Part shown: in pieces, positions 44,931-53,602 of the stretch
Layout: each line of letters starts with the position of its first letter
How positions within the stretch are numbered: the first letter of the stretch is position 1
DNA from: Ensifer sp. LC163
GTDB lineage: Bacteria; Pseudomonadota; Alphaproteobacteria; Rhizobiales; Rhizobiaceae
Assembly (NCBI RefSeq): GCF_001695855.1
Contig: NZ_MBSS01000056.1
Coordinates: 186,001-250,000 of the forward strand
Direction of reading: 5' to 3'
Length of the DNA stretch: 64,000 nucleotides
Position numbers and translations under genes: made by a program
Notes under the pieces: model-generated
Database searches by the model: none
Seen by the model: the letters and a program-made list of their open reading frames with translations, nothing else
What the model was told of the DNA's origin: nothing

Positions 44931-46802
44931 ATGAAATTCAGATTGCAGACCCTGGGGCGGTTGCGCCTTGTCGACGAAGACGAGTGCGACGTTGCCTTCC
45001 CGGAAAAGGGTCTGCTTATTCTCGCTCAGGCGATCGCCGGCGGCCATCGCGAGCAGTCTCGAAACGATGTGGCCAAGCTTCTGTGGGACGAAATCGTTCC
45101 GAGCCAGGCCTTCGTCAATCTACGCAAGACGATCTCCCGCGTAACGTCGCGGCAGGAAGAACTCGGCCACACGTTCCTCAGCTTCTCGCCGTCGACGGTC
45201 CGGCTGGAGCCGGATGCGGTTGCGAGCGATCTCGACGACATCGGCCGGCACGCCGACAAGGACGCGCTATCGCGCTTTCGGTGGGCCGCGGAGAAATTCC
45301 GTGACGATTTTCTCAAGGACTTGAAGTCGCAGGGCCGAGCGCTTCACGACTGGATCGGGCAGCAACGCGCCGATCATACGGCGCTGCTGCGCGAGAGCCT
45401 GGTCGACGCGGCCGAGAATGCGACCGGCACAGATCGAAAGCTCGTCAAATCCGCTGCGGTCAAAGTTCTGGAGCAGAACCCGGACGACGACGAGGTTCGC
45501 AAGATCCTCAAGGCCGTCCTGGCCTCGGAGGGCCGCCAGTATGACGCGCGCCTTCTGCCGGGCGGCGGACTGGTGGCCGCAACTGCCAAGGCGTCGCCAC
45601 TGTCCGCTTTGACCAACAGCCCGCTGCTGGAGACCATGGGCGAGACGCGCCCGCCGCGTGTGGTGCTGCTGCCGCCGGGTGCCGGCAATGCCGACGCGGC
45701 TGCAACGCTTTTCGCTCATTCCCTGATCGAGGACGTCACGATCGGACTTTGCGCACTGCGCTCCGTCTCGGTGATTGCGCCCTACACGGCAGCGCAGATC
45801 AGCCTGCAGGCAGACAAGGCCAGCACCTACGAACAACACGCCATCAGCTATATCCTCGATACCCGGCTGACGAACGAGGGCAGTCGACAGACGCTGTTCA
45901 CGCAGTTGATCTTCTTTGCCAATGACGAAGTGATCTGGGCAGACCGCTTCACGCTGGATGACGATGGCTTGATGAAGTCGCGCCAGGAGATCGCGCGACA
46001 GATCGCGTTTGCCATTGCCAGCCAGGTCGAGCGCAATGAGACCATGCGCAAGACCTATGAGAGCAATGGCGGGTCCTATCGCAACTACCTGCTCGGCCAA
46101 CGCTATCTCAAGCAACTCAATCTGCCGGAGGTCCGGCGTGCCCGAAAGAGCTTCCGCGAGGCACTTAGCCACAATGCCGATCTGGCTCCGGCGATGAGCG
46201 GGCTTGCCCGAACCTATTTCGTGGAGTGGCTTCTGACCGCCCGCGGCGACAGCGAACTCCTGGCCCTTGCCGAACAGTACGCCCGCGACGCGGTCGCCAT
46301 CGACGATACGCTCGCGGCCGGCTACCGCGAGCTCGGTGTCGTCAAACTCTACAGCCGGCAATTCGACGAGAGCATCGAATTTCATGAGAAGGCCGAAGCG
46401 CTCAGCCCGCAGCACGCCAACGTGATTGCCAGCTACGCCGATACGCTCGTGCAGGCCTCGCGCCCGGATGGGGGGCTGCGCAAGATCGAAACGGCGATCA
46501 ATCTCAATCCGATGGCGCCGGACGAATATTTCTGGACGGCTGCCGGCGCCTGTTACTCGCTTGCTCAGTACGATCAGGCGCTTGCCTATATCGAGCGGAT
46601 GCGCGACCCCACCCCCGCCGATCGTCTCGCCGCTGCGAGCTGGGGCATGCTCGGCAATCGCAAGAAGGCGGGCCAATACGTGCGCAAGACATTTGAGGTC
46701 CATCCGGGCTTCAACCTGGACAAATGGATCGCCATCGTTCCGTTCCGCGAGGAATGGCAGCGGACCCATTACTGCGAAGGCCTGCGCAAGGCCGGTTTCT
46801 AA
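44931..46802 (+). CDS. SARP/BTAD-like transcriptional regulator with TPR domain
   Basis: A 623-residue cytoplasmic protein. Residues 1-90 look like an OmpR/SARP winged helix (MKFRLQTLGRLRLVDED, VNLRKTISRVTSRQE, FSPSTVRLEPD), followed by a BTAD-like region (about 90-190). Residues 250-365 resemble the middle domain of CadC/adenylate-cyclase-associated regulators (FIIADRF-type strands such as ANDEVIWADRFTLD). TPR repeats cover about 395-590. SARP-family proteins activate secondary-metabolite genes. There is no membrane segment. It lies 29 bases after the XRE gene and 36 before the peptide gene, so it is a cluster-situated regulator. Confidence 0.8.
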   Translation: MKFRLQTLGRLRLVDEDECDVAFPEKGLLILAQAIAGGHREQSRNDVAKLLWDEIVPSQAFVNLRKTISRVTSRQEELGHTFLSFSPSTVRLEPDAVASDLDDIGRHADKDALSRFRWAAEKFRDDFLKDLKSQGRALHDWIGQQRADHTALLRESLVDAAENATGTDRKLVKSAAVKVLEQNPDDDEVRKILKAVLASEGRQYDARLLPGGGLVAATAKASPLSALTNSPLLETMGETRPPRVVLLPPGAGNADAAATLFAHSLIEDVTIGLCALRSVSVIAPYTAAQISLQADKASTYEQHAISYILDTRLTNEGSRQTLFTQLIFFANDEVIWADRFTLDDDGLMKSRQEIARQIAFAIASQVERNETMRKTYESNGGSYRNYLLGQRYLKQLNLPEVRRARKSFREALSHNADLAPAMSGLARTYFVEWLLTARGDSELLALAEQYARDAVAIDDTLAAGYRELGVVKLYSRQFDESIEFHEKAEALSPQHANVIASYADTLVQASRPDGGLRKIETAINLNPMAPDEYFWTAAGACYSLAQYDQALAYIERMRDPTPADRLAAASWGMLGNRKKAGQYVRKTFEVHPGFNLDKWIAIVPFREEWQRTHYCEGLRKAGF

Positions 46803-46838
46803 CGTATCACCACCACATGAGGGATAAGGGGAAGGTTG

Positions 46839-47060
46839 ATGACGACTCAGGTAGTTGTATTTGGAGTTGAGGGTGACGATGGGCTGTGGCTTGCCGACCT
46901 CGGGACGGGTACCGTCACGCGCATCGCAGAGCCGCTCACAGGCGCCCTGGCTTCGGCCAACGAGCACAGAAATGCCGGCGCCACGGTGGTCAAGGGCGTC
47001 AACTTCGCCGTTCGCGCCAATTCCGCCGGTTCCGTCTCCGGCGGGTTCATGGACGGCTAA
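46839..47060 (+). CDS. Candidate RiPP precursor peptide (73 residues)
   Basis: A small gene directly upstream of YcaO, with AAGGGGAAGG before ATG. The N-terminal half is acidic (VEGDDGLWLADL), as leader regions often are. The C-terminal part is small-residue-rich (VKGVNFAVRANSAGSVSGGF, ending MDG) with two Gly-Gly or Ala-Gly steps, and there is no Cys. It has no known fold and no signal peptide. YcaO-TfuA systems convert peptide-backbone amides to thioamides, so Gly-rich C-terminal residues are possible sites. Assignment as precursor rests on position and size, not on homology; a leaderless small partner protein is the alternative. Confidence 0.6.
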   Translation: MTTQVVVFGVEGDDGLWLADLGTGTVTRIAEPLTGALASANEHRNAGATVVKGVNFAVRANSAGSVSGGFMDG

Positions 47061-47078
47061 GTCTCGGCGCGCCTGCGC

Positions 47079-48329
47079 ATGGTTTCGGCCACACATCCAG
47101 ATCGGGCGGGCGAAAGCCGCCCGGCTTCAGACAATCCTGACAATGCCGACATTTACTCCGACCGCGTCTGTGCGCCCGAAGAAACCTTCGCTCGCATCGC
47201 TCCTCTGTTACCTATCTTCGGCATCAGCCGGCTTGCCCGCCTGACCGGGCTCGACAGGATCGGCATACCTGTCTGGAACGCGGTTTCGCCAAATGCGAAA
47301 TCGATTGTCATCAACCAGGGCAAGGGCATCACCGATATCGATGCGAAGGTATCGGCGGCGATGGAAGCCCTGGAGCGGGCGGTCGCCTGCAACCCGTCAG
47401 CACCGGTGCTGACGGCGACGCGACAGGCATTGCTGGAAAAGGGCGAAAGAGCGCTCGGCCTTCCCGGCCTTGTGGCAGCGGGCGAGGCCGATCTTAGCGA
47501 TGACGAACCGACGGCGTGGCTGCGCGGCGTCGATCTTCTCTGTCAGCAAACGACCTTCGTACCGTTTCACGCTGCACTGCTCGACCGCACGCTCGAGCGC
47601 TGCCGCTACTGGCAGTCGTCGGACGGTCTTGCTTCCGGCAACACCGAAGGTGAAGCGATCCTGCACGGGCTGCTCGAACGCATCGAACGCGATGCCGAGA
47701 CCTTGTGGCGGCTGCTGCCCGTAGCGGCGCGACTGCGCACCTGCATAAACGTCGATCTGTTCGACGATCCCGTCCTCGACGACATGACAAGCCGGATCGC
47801 CACCGCGGGCCTGACGCTTCGCCTGTTCGACATGACCAGCGACATCGGCATTCCCTGCCTGTCCGCCGTTATCGCGGACGCCGGCATCCGCGACGCCAAA
47901 GAGCCCCGCTACCATGACGTCACCATCGGGCATGGCGCCCATCCCGATCCGCGACGCGCCGCGATCCGGGCCATTACCGAGGCCGCGCAGTCGCGCCTCA
48001 CCTATATCAGCGGCGCGCGCGACGACGTTTTTCCGGAAACCTTCACCCGCAGGCTGCCGCCCGAGACACAGCAACTGTTCGAGGCCTCGCCGGGCACCCG
48101 GAACCCGCTTGCCTGGGCTGCAGGCAACGGCGAAAACGCGCTGCTCGGGCACGTCGTTGGAGCCCTCATCCGCGCCGGCATCTCCACCGCGGTTGCGGTT
48201 CCGCTGCTCGCCGAGCCGCTGCCGTTTTCCGTGGTCAAAGTCTTCGTGCCGGAACTCGAAAATCCTGATGGAGCACGCAAGCGCCGTTTCGGCACACGGG
48301 CACTGTCGCACGCCCTGGAGATCGCATGA
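47079..48329 (+). CDS. YcaO-family backbone cyclodehydratase/thioamidation enzyme
   Basis: A 416-residue YcaO protein. The ATP-binding motif INQGKGITDIDAKVSAAMEALER (78-100) holds the Glu residues E96 and E99, a second motif SSDGLASGNTEGEAILHGLLERIERDA (180-206) follows, and the C-terminal GHGAHPDPRRAAIRAITEAAQSRL...GARDD block (284-316) is typical of TfuA-linked YcaO proteins. The family uses ATP to activate a peptide-bond carbonyl for azoline or thioamide formation. It overlaps TfuA by ATGA and starts 18 bases after the peptide gene. No ThiF-like or SagB-like partner is present nearby. Confidence 0.9.
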   Translation: MVSATHPDRAGESRPASDNPDNADIYSDRVCAPEETFARIAPLLPIFGISRLARLTGLDRIGIPVWNAVSPNAKSIVINQGKGITDIDAKVSAAMEALERAVACNPSAPVLTATRQALLEKGERALGLPGLVAAGEADLSDDEPTAWLRGVDLLCQQTTFVPFHAALLDRTLERCRYWQSSDGLASGNTEGEAILHGLLERIERDAETLWRLLPVAARLRTCINVDLFDDPVLDDMTSRIATAGLTLRLFDMTSDIGIPCLSAVIADAGIRDAKEPRYHDVTIGHGAHPDPRRAAIRAITEAAQSRLTYISGARDDVFPETFTRRLPPETQQLFEASPGTRNPLAWAAGNGENALLGHVVGALIRAGISTAVAVPLLAEPLPFSVVKVFVPELENPDGARKRRFGTRALSHALEIA

Positions 48330-49051
48330 AGATCCTCTTTGCCGGGCCGACCTTGCCGGACGCGCAAGCGCTTATCGGCACCGACATCGTACTGCGTCCG
48401 CCGGCCGTGCAAGGCGACATCCTGCGCGCCACGCAAGACGGCGCAACCGTCATCGGGCTCGTCGACGGTCATTTCGAGCAGGTAGCGCCCGTCTGGCACA
48501 AGGAGATCTTGTTTGCGCTTTCCCAAGGTGTGGGCGTCTACGGCGCGGCCAGCATGGGCGCGCTTCGCGCCGCCGAATGCGCAGCTTTCGGCATGATCGG
48601 AATCGGCAGGATCTACCGGCAATATGTGGCGGGCGAGCTTGATGACGATGCCGATGTCGCCCTTCTGCACGGCCCGGCGGAACTGGGTTATCTGCCTTTG
48701 ACCCTGCCGTTGGTCAATGTCGTGGCGACGCTTGAGGATTTGCGCGCGCGTCAACAGATCGACGCGGCGTCTGCCGCACAACTGCGGATGGCGGCCGCCG
48801 AGATCTTTTACAAGCACCGCTGCTGGCCGACGATCGTGGCGCGTGCGAAGCTTCCAGAAGGCACGGATCACAAACGGATCGAAGCGCTTCTGGCGGGCGG
48901 AGCGATAAACCAGAAGCGCCTCGACGCCCTGGAACTGCTCGATACCATCTGCTCTGCCCCTGACCGGCGGGGAGCGCCGCCGGAAGGCTGGGCATTCAAT
49001 TCTACAAGCCTTTGGAAGCGGTTGCTCAATCAACTTGTCGCTTCATCCTAA
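48326..49051 (+). CDS. tfuA: TfuA-like protein (YcaO partner)
   Basis: A 241-residue TfuA-core protein. Hallmarks are the N-terminal FAGPTLPDAQ, the VYGAASMGALRAAEC block (71-85) and the C-terminal WAFNSTSLWKRL. TfuA was first linked to trifolitoxin production in Rhizobium leguminosarum; it allows YcaO to make thioamides, perhaps by supplying activated sulfur. Its ATG overlaps the YcaO stop (ATGA), which implies matched synthesis. A dedicated exporter and an immunity gene are not visible in the next genes. Confidence 0.9.
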   Translation: MKILFAGPTLPDAQALIGTDIVLRPPAVQGDILRATQDGATVIGLVDGHFEQVAPVWHKEILFALSQGVGVYGAASMGALRAAECAAFGMIGIGRIYRQYVAGELDDDADVALLHGPAELGYLPLTLPLVNVVATLEDLRARQQIDAASAAQLRMAAAEIFYKHRCWPTIVARAKLPEGTDHKRIEALLAGGAINQKRLDALELLDTICSAPDRRGAPPEGWAFNSTSLWKRLLNQLVASS

Positions 49052-49077
49052 GAATACGGATTTCCCATGCAACGTGT

Positions 49078-49115
49078 GTCACGCTCGTGTCACGCGCGCT
49101 GACAAAAAGTCACGC
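49078..49115 (+). promoter_or_regulatory. Three helically phased GTCACGC direct repeats
   Basis: GTCACGC occurs at 49078-49084, 49089-49095 and 49109-49115, with starts 11 and 20 bases apart, about one and two helical turns. This is the layout of a tandem regulator site of the OmpR/PhoB type. It lies 57 bases before the ATG at 49172, next to a TTGACA at 49122-49127. Confidence 0.5.
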
Positions 49116-49171
49116 TATGATTTGACATGTTGAAGTGGATCGCGCTGATCCGCAGGGAACTGGGGAAAATC

Positions 49172-49408
49172 ATGCAATCTTCGATCGCCATGTCCTTTGA
49201 ACCTGAAGACAAGGAAAAGGAGCTGCTGGCGCTGGCCCGCCTTGTCACCTACGCACGCGATTCTTCGCGCACACTGAATGTCGAAGGCGTTCAATATTGC
49301 CTCGAGCTGGCGCTTGCCGCTTTGCTCAAGGAAGTCGAGGAATGCGGCGACAAGACCGCATTGCTGACCAACGAACTCATGAGCCGCGCCAGCCTCGGAA
49401 ACTGCTGA
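49172..49408 (+). CDS. Small hypothetical protein, 78 residues
   Basis: A small helical, acidic protein (EPEDKEKELLALARLVTYARD, ALAALLKEVEECGDKTALL) with no membrane segment. I do not recognise the family. ATG at 49172 is chosen because the upstream ATG at 49127 overlaps the TTGACA promoter-like box; using it would add 15 residues. A strong hairpin follows the gene at 49451. It is downstream of TfuA by 120 bases with its own repeat-bearing upstream region, so it is probably transcribed separately. Confidence 0.55.
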   Translation: MQSSIAMSFEPEDKEKELLALARLVTYARDSSRTLNVEGVQYCLELALAALLKEVEECGDKTALLTNELMSRASLGNC

Positions 49409-49864
49409 GCAGGCGGGGTCGACATCAATTTCGCTGGTGGCACAGAAAAGGCCCTGCTTCGCGCTCCCGCAAAGCAGGGCTCTTCCATTTAAAGCACGCT
49501 GCACACGAACGGTTTTATGCAACCTTCTTCAAGTCTTGGCTTTTTCGCATCTCGTTGTCGCGAAACCGCTGCATGCCGGTCGCAAGCCTTTCTGCTGGTC
49601 ACGCCACGTCAGGGCGGGAGTGCGGAGATTCCTTGGCCGAACGAAGCAGGATGGAAATTCTCGCGACGCGATCGTTGCCCAAATGCTTCTGCGCCTATGG
49701 CATGATATTTAGTCTATATTTTCAATAGACAATATTGAATAAATGAACGCGACAGGTAGGCTTTCCCTCACGATTTGCGACCGGCCATTTCAGTGGTTCC
49801 GCTTCACACAGGTGATGACGGCACCACCCGAGCGCCGCAGCGTAGAAAATGAAGGGAGCCACCA
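49409..49864. other. Intergenic region after small gene
   Basis: This 456-base gap contains the terminator at 49451-49480 and otherwise nothing I can name. An AT-rich stretch at about 49705-49745 could be the promoter of the oxygenase operon; GGGAG lies nine bases before its TTG start. Confidence 0.4.
49451..49480 (+). terminator. Hairpin terminator after the 78-residue gene
   Basis: GCCCTGCTT pairs perfectly with AAGCAGGGC around a 12-base loop. A short T-rich stretch (TCTTCCATTT) follows. It lies 42 bases after the stop at 49408. Confidence 0.7.
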
Positions 49865-50902
49865 TTGACCGACGCCAACTCAACCTTGCCCGTTCTCGAT
49901 TTGACACGCTTTGCGGCGGGCCACCCCGGGCGGGCGACGGCGCTTGAAGAATTGCGGTCCGTCGCCCGCTCGGTGGGCTTCTTCTATCTCGAAGGTCACG
50001 GCATTCCGCAGGAGCAGATCGATGGCGTCCTCGATCTCTCCCGGCGCTTCTTCGCCCTGCCGGAACACGACAAGCTGGCGATCGAGATGCGCAAGTCGCC
50101 GCACTTTCGCGGCTACAATCGCGCCGGTCTGGAATATACCCGCGGAACGCAGGACTGGCGGGAGCAGGTGGATTTTGGACCCGAGCGCGCGCGCCTCGAG
50201 ATCAAGGCAAGCGATGCGCCTTGGAAGCGGCTGGTCGGTCCCAACCAGTTTCCGGACGCCATGCCTGCACTGAAGCCGGCGATCCTCACGTGGATCGAGG
50301 CGGTGACGCAACTGGGTATCCGGTTGATCGAGGTTTTCGCCGAAGCGCTCGGACAGCGTTCCGATGTGTTCGAGCCGATCTACCGCGACGGCCCCAATCA
50401 GCTGTTGAAGATCATCCGCTATCCCGGCCGCGACAAGACCGAAAGCGACCAGGGGGTCGGCGCTCACAAGGACGGCGGTTTCGTCACCATCCTGCTTCAG
50501 GACGAGGTCGGCGGCCTTCAGGTCGACGATGGCAAGGGTGGCTGGATCGATGCGCCGCCAAAGCGCGGCACCTTCGTCATCAATGTCGGCGAGCTGCTGG
50601 AACTGGCATCGAACGGCTACCTGCTCGCCAACATCCATCGCGTCGTGACGCCGCCCGCCGGCGGCGATCGCCGGTCGGTCGCCTTCTTCCTCGGCGCCAA
50701 CCTCGCCTCCACCATTCCGGTTCTCGATCTGCCAACCGAACTTGCGGCCGAAGTCCGCGGTGTGACGCAGGATCCGCTCAACCCGCTGTTCCATGAGGTC
50801 GGGCGCAATGTCCTGAAATCACGCCTCAGATCGCACCCCGACGTCGCTTCCGGCCACCATGCCGATCTTGTCGAGCAGCTAAAGGCGCCGTTGCCGGCCT
50901 GA
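49865..50902 (+). CDS. 2OG-Fe(II) oxygenase, isopenicillin-N-synthase-like
   Basis: A 345-residue oxygenase with the iron triad H201-x-D203...H258 (GAHKDGG and ANIHRV) and the 2-oxoglutarate or substrate motif R270-S-V. It has the IPNS-type N-terminus (PVLDLTRF). Family members hydroxylate, desaturate or ring-close small molecules. Start TTG with GGGAG upstream. It lies 42 bases before a MetY-like enzyme, so the pair may act on a sulfur compound; substrate unknown. Confidence 0.88.
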   Translation: MTDANSTLPVLDLTRFAAGHPGRATALEELRSVARSVGFFYLEGHGIPQEQIDGVLDLSRRFFALPEHDKLAIEMRKSPHFRGYNRAGLEYTRGTQDWREQVDFGPERARLEIKASDAPWKRLVGPNQFPDAMPALKPAILTWIEAVTQLGIRLIEVFAEALGQRSDVFEPIYRDGPNQLLKIIRYPGRDKTESDQGVGAHKDGGFVTILLQDEVGGLQVDDGKGGWIDAPPKRGTFVINVGELLELASNGYLLANIHRVVTPPAGGDRRSVAFFLGANLASTIPVLDLPTELAAEVRGVTQDPLNPLFHEVGRNVLKSRLRSHPDVASGHHADLVEQLKAPLPA

Positions 50903-50944
50903 TCGATCCCATTGCAACCACTCAAAAACTGAAGGAGGCAATCC

Positions 50945-52306
50945 ATGACGATCCATCAAAAGCCTAGGGAAGCTGCAGTCGAAATCAAGGCACCGAGCGG
51001 CCTGCGCGATACGTCGCGGCCGCTTCAGCCCGAAACGCTGGCGCTTCATGGCGGCAGCTATCGTTTCGATCCGGTCACAGGCGCTGTCGCCGTGCCGATC
51101 TACCAGACGACCTCCTACCAGTTGCCGGGCACCGATGGCGCCGACAAGCTGTTTGCGCTTGAGGCTGCCGGCCATCTCTACACACGCGTCTCCAACCCGA
51201 CGCAGGACGCATTCGAGCAGCGTCTTGCTGAAATCGAGGGCGGTGCGGCGGCCCTCGCGCTCGGCTCTGGCCAGGCGGCGTCGGCGTTTGCGGTCCTCAA
51301 CCTCGCCCGCTCGGGCGACAATATCGTTAGCGCGACAGGGCTCTACGGCGGAACCTGGGCGCTCTTTGCCTCGACGCTGAAAAGCTTCGGCATCGAGGTG
51401 CGTTTCGTCGACGCGTCCGATCCGGAGGCATTTGCGAAGGCGACCGACGACAGGACGCGGGCCTATTACGCGGAATCGCTCCCCAATCCGAGCCTCGAGG
51501 TGTTCGCGATCGGCGAAGTCGCCGAGATCGGCCGCCGGTTCGGCATTCCGCTGATCGTCGACAACACGGCCGCACCCTTGACCATCCGGCCGCTCGATCA
51601 CGGCGCGGCGATCGTGGTCTATTCCACCACGAAATATATCGGCGGGCACGGCACCTCTATCGGCGGCGCCATCATCGATAGCGGCACCTTCCCGTGGCAC
51701 GAACATGCCGAACGCCATCCCAATCTGCATGAACCGGATGCGAGCTATCAGGGTAAGACATGGCTGCAGAAGGCCGCCACCATAGACTTCCACCCCTACA
51801 TCCTGCGCGCCCGCGCCGTTCTCTTGCGTGACCTCGGCGCCGCCGTCAGTCCGCAGAATGCGTTCCAGTTCATCCAGGGGCTGGAAACCTTGCCGCTGCG
51901 CATCCGCCAGCACAGCGAAAACGCCATCAAGGTCGCGGATTTCCTGCGCAGCCACCCCAAGGTGGTGCGTGTCATCTTTCCGAAATTCCAGGATGGAGAA
52001 GCCAAGGCGCGAAATGAGAAATACCTGCGCAACGGCCACTATGGCGCACTGGTCGGTTTCGAACTGAAGGACGGACGCGACGCCGGCCGTCGCTTCATCG
52101 ACGGGCTGCAACTGCTCTACCACGTCGCCAACATCGGCGATGCCCGGTCGCTGGCGATCCACCCGGCAACGACAACCCACTCGCAACTTTCCGAGGCAGA
52201 CCAGCTCAGAACCGGGGTTACGCCCGGTTATGTCAGGCTGTCGATCGGCATCGAGCATCCCGACGACATCATCGCCGACCTGAAACAGGCGATAGACGCC
52301 GCCTAA
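50945..52306 (+). CDS. MetY-like O-acetylhomoserine/cystathionine gamma-synthase family enzyme
   Basis: A 453-residue PLP enzyme of the Cys/Met metabolism family. The PLP lysine is K230 in VYSTTKYIGGHG, with the YTRVSNPTQ and ALGSGQAA motifs in the first domain. It catalyses gamma-replacement, for example adding sulfide or a thiol to O-acetylhomoserine. Length (about 450) fits MetY more than MetB (about 390). GAAGGAGG lies before ATG. Next to the oxygenase, it probably forms a sulfur-assimilation pair; a terminator follows. Confidence 0.85.
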   Translation: MTIHQKPREAAVEIKAPSGLRDTSRPLQPETLALHGGSYRFDPVTGAVAVPIYQTTSYQLPGTDGADKLFALEAAGHLYTRVSNPTQDAFEQRLAEIEGGAAALALGSGQAASAFAVLNLARSGDNIVSATGLYGGTWALFASTLKSFGIEVRFVDASDPEAFAKATDDRTRAYYAESLPNPSLEVFAIGEVAEIGRRFGIPLIVDNTAAPLTIRPLDHGAAIVVYSTTKYIGGHGTSIGGAIIDSGTFPWHEHAERHPNLHEPDASYQGKTWLQKAATIDFHPYILRARAVLLRDLGAAVSPQNAFQFIQGLETLPLRIRQHSENAIKVADFLRSHPKVVRVIFPKFQDGEAKARNEKYLRNGHYGALVGFELKDGRDAGRRFIDGLQLLYHVANIGDARSLAIHPATTTHSQLSEADQLRTGVTPGYVRLSIGIEHPDDIIADLKQAIDAA

Positions 52307-52333
52307 CCTGGCGATGTCAACAACAGGCTCCTT

Positions 52334-52360
52334 GGCCCAACCGTCGATAGCGGTTGGGCC
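52334..52360 (+). terminator. Hairpin terminator after the MetY-like gene
   Basis: GGCCCAACCG pairs perfectly with CGGTTGGGCC around a 7-base loop, followed by TTTGA. It lies 27 bases after the stop codon and separates the oxygenase-MetY operon from the next gene. Confidence 0.75.
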
Positions 52361-52531
52361 TTTGACATGTCCGCTGCCTGGGCGAATGCTTCGACAATTC
52401 GGATAGCCGGTCCAAGGCCAGAAGTCGCGGCTTGCCGTCTTCCGCCCAGCCCGCGAAGGTGGACCCGATCAGAAACACCGTACCCGCTGCGCTGCCTCCC
52501 AGTGATTGCGCCAGCGACGGAGGGAAACAGC

Positions 52532-53560
52532 ATGACGTCCGAAAACACCCAGGTTCTTCTTGCCTCCCGCCCAGACGGCAAGCCCACATCCGACAACTTC
52601 AAGATCGGGCATGCAGCGGTACCAGAGCCTGCCGATGGCCAAGTGTTGCTGAAGATCGTCTACCTGTCACTCGATCCCTATATGCGCGGTCGCATGAATG
52701 CCGGAAAATCCTATGCCAAACCCGTCGAGATCGGCGACGTGATGGAGGGTGGAACGGTGGCACGCGTGGTGCGCTCGCGTCACCCGGACTTCACCGAGGG
52801 TGACTTCGTGCTTTCGCATTCCGGCTGGCAGAGCTACGCGCTTTCCGATGGTGCGGGCCTACGCAAGCTCGACCCGTCGGCGGCGCCGCTGTCAACCGCT
52901 CTCGGCGTCCTGGGCATGCCGGGTTTTACCGCCTATGCCGGCCTGCTGACGATCGGCAGGCCGAAGCCGGGCGAGACCGTGGTGGTTGCCGCGGCCAGCG
53001 GCGCTGTGGGTTCGGCGGTCGGGCAGATTGCGCGCATCAAGGGCGCTCGTGCAGTGGGGATTGCAGGCAGCGCTGCGAAATGCGCTTTCGTTCGCGACGA
53101 GCTCGGCTTTGACGCGGTGATCGATCACCACGCGGCCGATTTTGCCGAGCAACTGGCAGCCGCCTGCCCTGGTGGGATCGACGTCTATTTCGAGAATGTC
53201 GGCGGGCATGTGTGGGATGCGGTGTTCCCCCTCCTCAACGATTTCGCCCGCATTCCCGTTTGCGGCTTGATCGCGCAATACAACAACCGTCCCGGCGAAC
53301 AGACTGGTGCCGACCGCCTGCCCCTCGTCATGCGTGACGTTTTGAGCAAGAGCCTTAACATTCGCGGCTTCATCCAAAGGGAGTTCGCAGACCAGCGTCC
53401 TGACTTTTACCGTGACATGGCTGGATGGATTGCCTCGGGCCAGATTCGTTACCGGGAAGACATCGTCGACGGCCTTGAGAATGCGCCCACCGCCTTCATC
53501 GGACTGCTGGGGGGCCGCAACTTCGGCAAGCTCGTCATTCGCGTCGCCGAAGAGAACTGA
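52532..53560 (+). CDS. NADPH-dependent medium-chain oxidoreductase (CurA/PTGR-like)
   Basis: A 342-residue zinc-independent MDR enzyme. It starts MTSENTQVLLASRPDGKPT, shows the family's YLSLDPYMRGRM and the cofactor loop VVAAASGAVGSAVGQIA (AxxGxxG), and ends with LLGGRNFGKLVIRV. Relatives reduce alkenals and ketones with NADPH. ATG at 52532 has GGAGGG seven bases upstream; sequence before it is non-coding in character. Convergent with the regulator gene, 42 bases apart. Confidence 0.88.
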   Translation: MTSENTQVLLASRPDGKPTSDNFKIGHAAVPEPADGQVLLKIVYLSLDPYMRGRMNAGKSYAKPVEIGDVMEGGTVARVVRSRHPDFTEGDFVLSHSGWQSYALSDGAGLRKLDPSAAPLSTALGVLGMPGFTAYAGLLTIGRPKPGETVVVAAASGAVGSAVGQIARIKGARAVGIAGSAAKCAFVRDELGFDAVIDHHAADFAEQLAAACPGGIDVYFENVGGHVWDAVFPLLNDFARIPVCGLIAQYNNRPGEQTGADRLPLVMRDVLSKSLNIRGFIQREFADQRPDFYRDMAGWIASGQIRYREDIVDGLENAPTAFIGLLGGRNFGKLVIRVAEEN

Positions 53561-53602
53561 AGACTGGAGCGGCAGCAAGTCTTGCCACCACATGCCTCTG
53601 CT

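Noticed and set aside
45267-47096. Open frame of 609 codons on the minus strand opposite the SARP-like regulator
   Set aside because: It is antisense to a well-supported gene, has the Arg/Gly/Asp-rich composition of GC-rich shadow frames and shows no known motif.
44443-49051. True trifolitoxin cluster
   Set aside because: The small peptide does not resemble the trifolitoxin precursor, and the other tfx-type enzymes are missing; only the YcaO and TfuA parts match.
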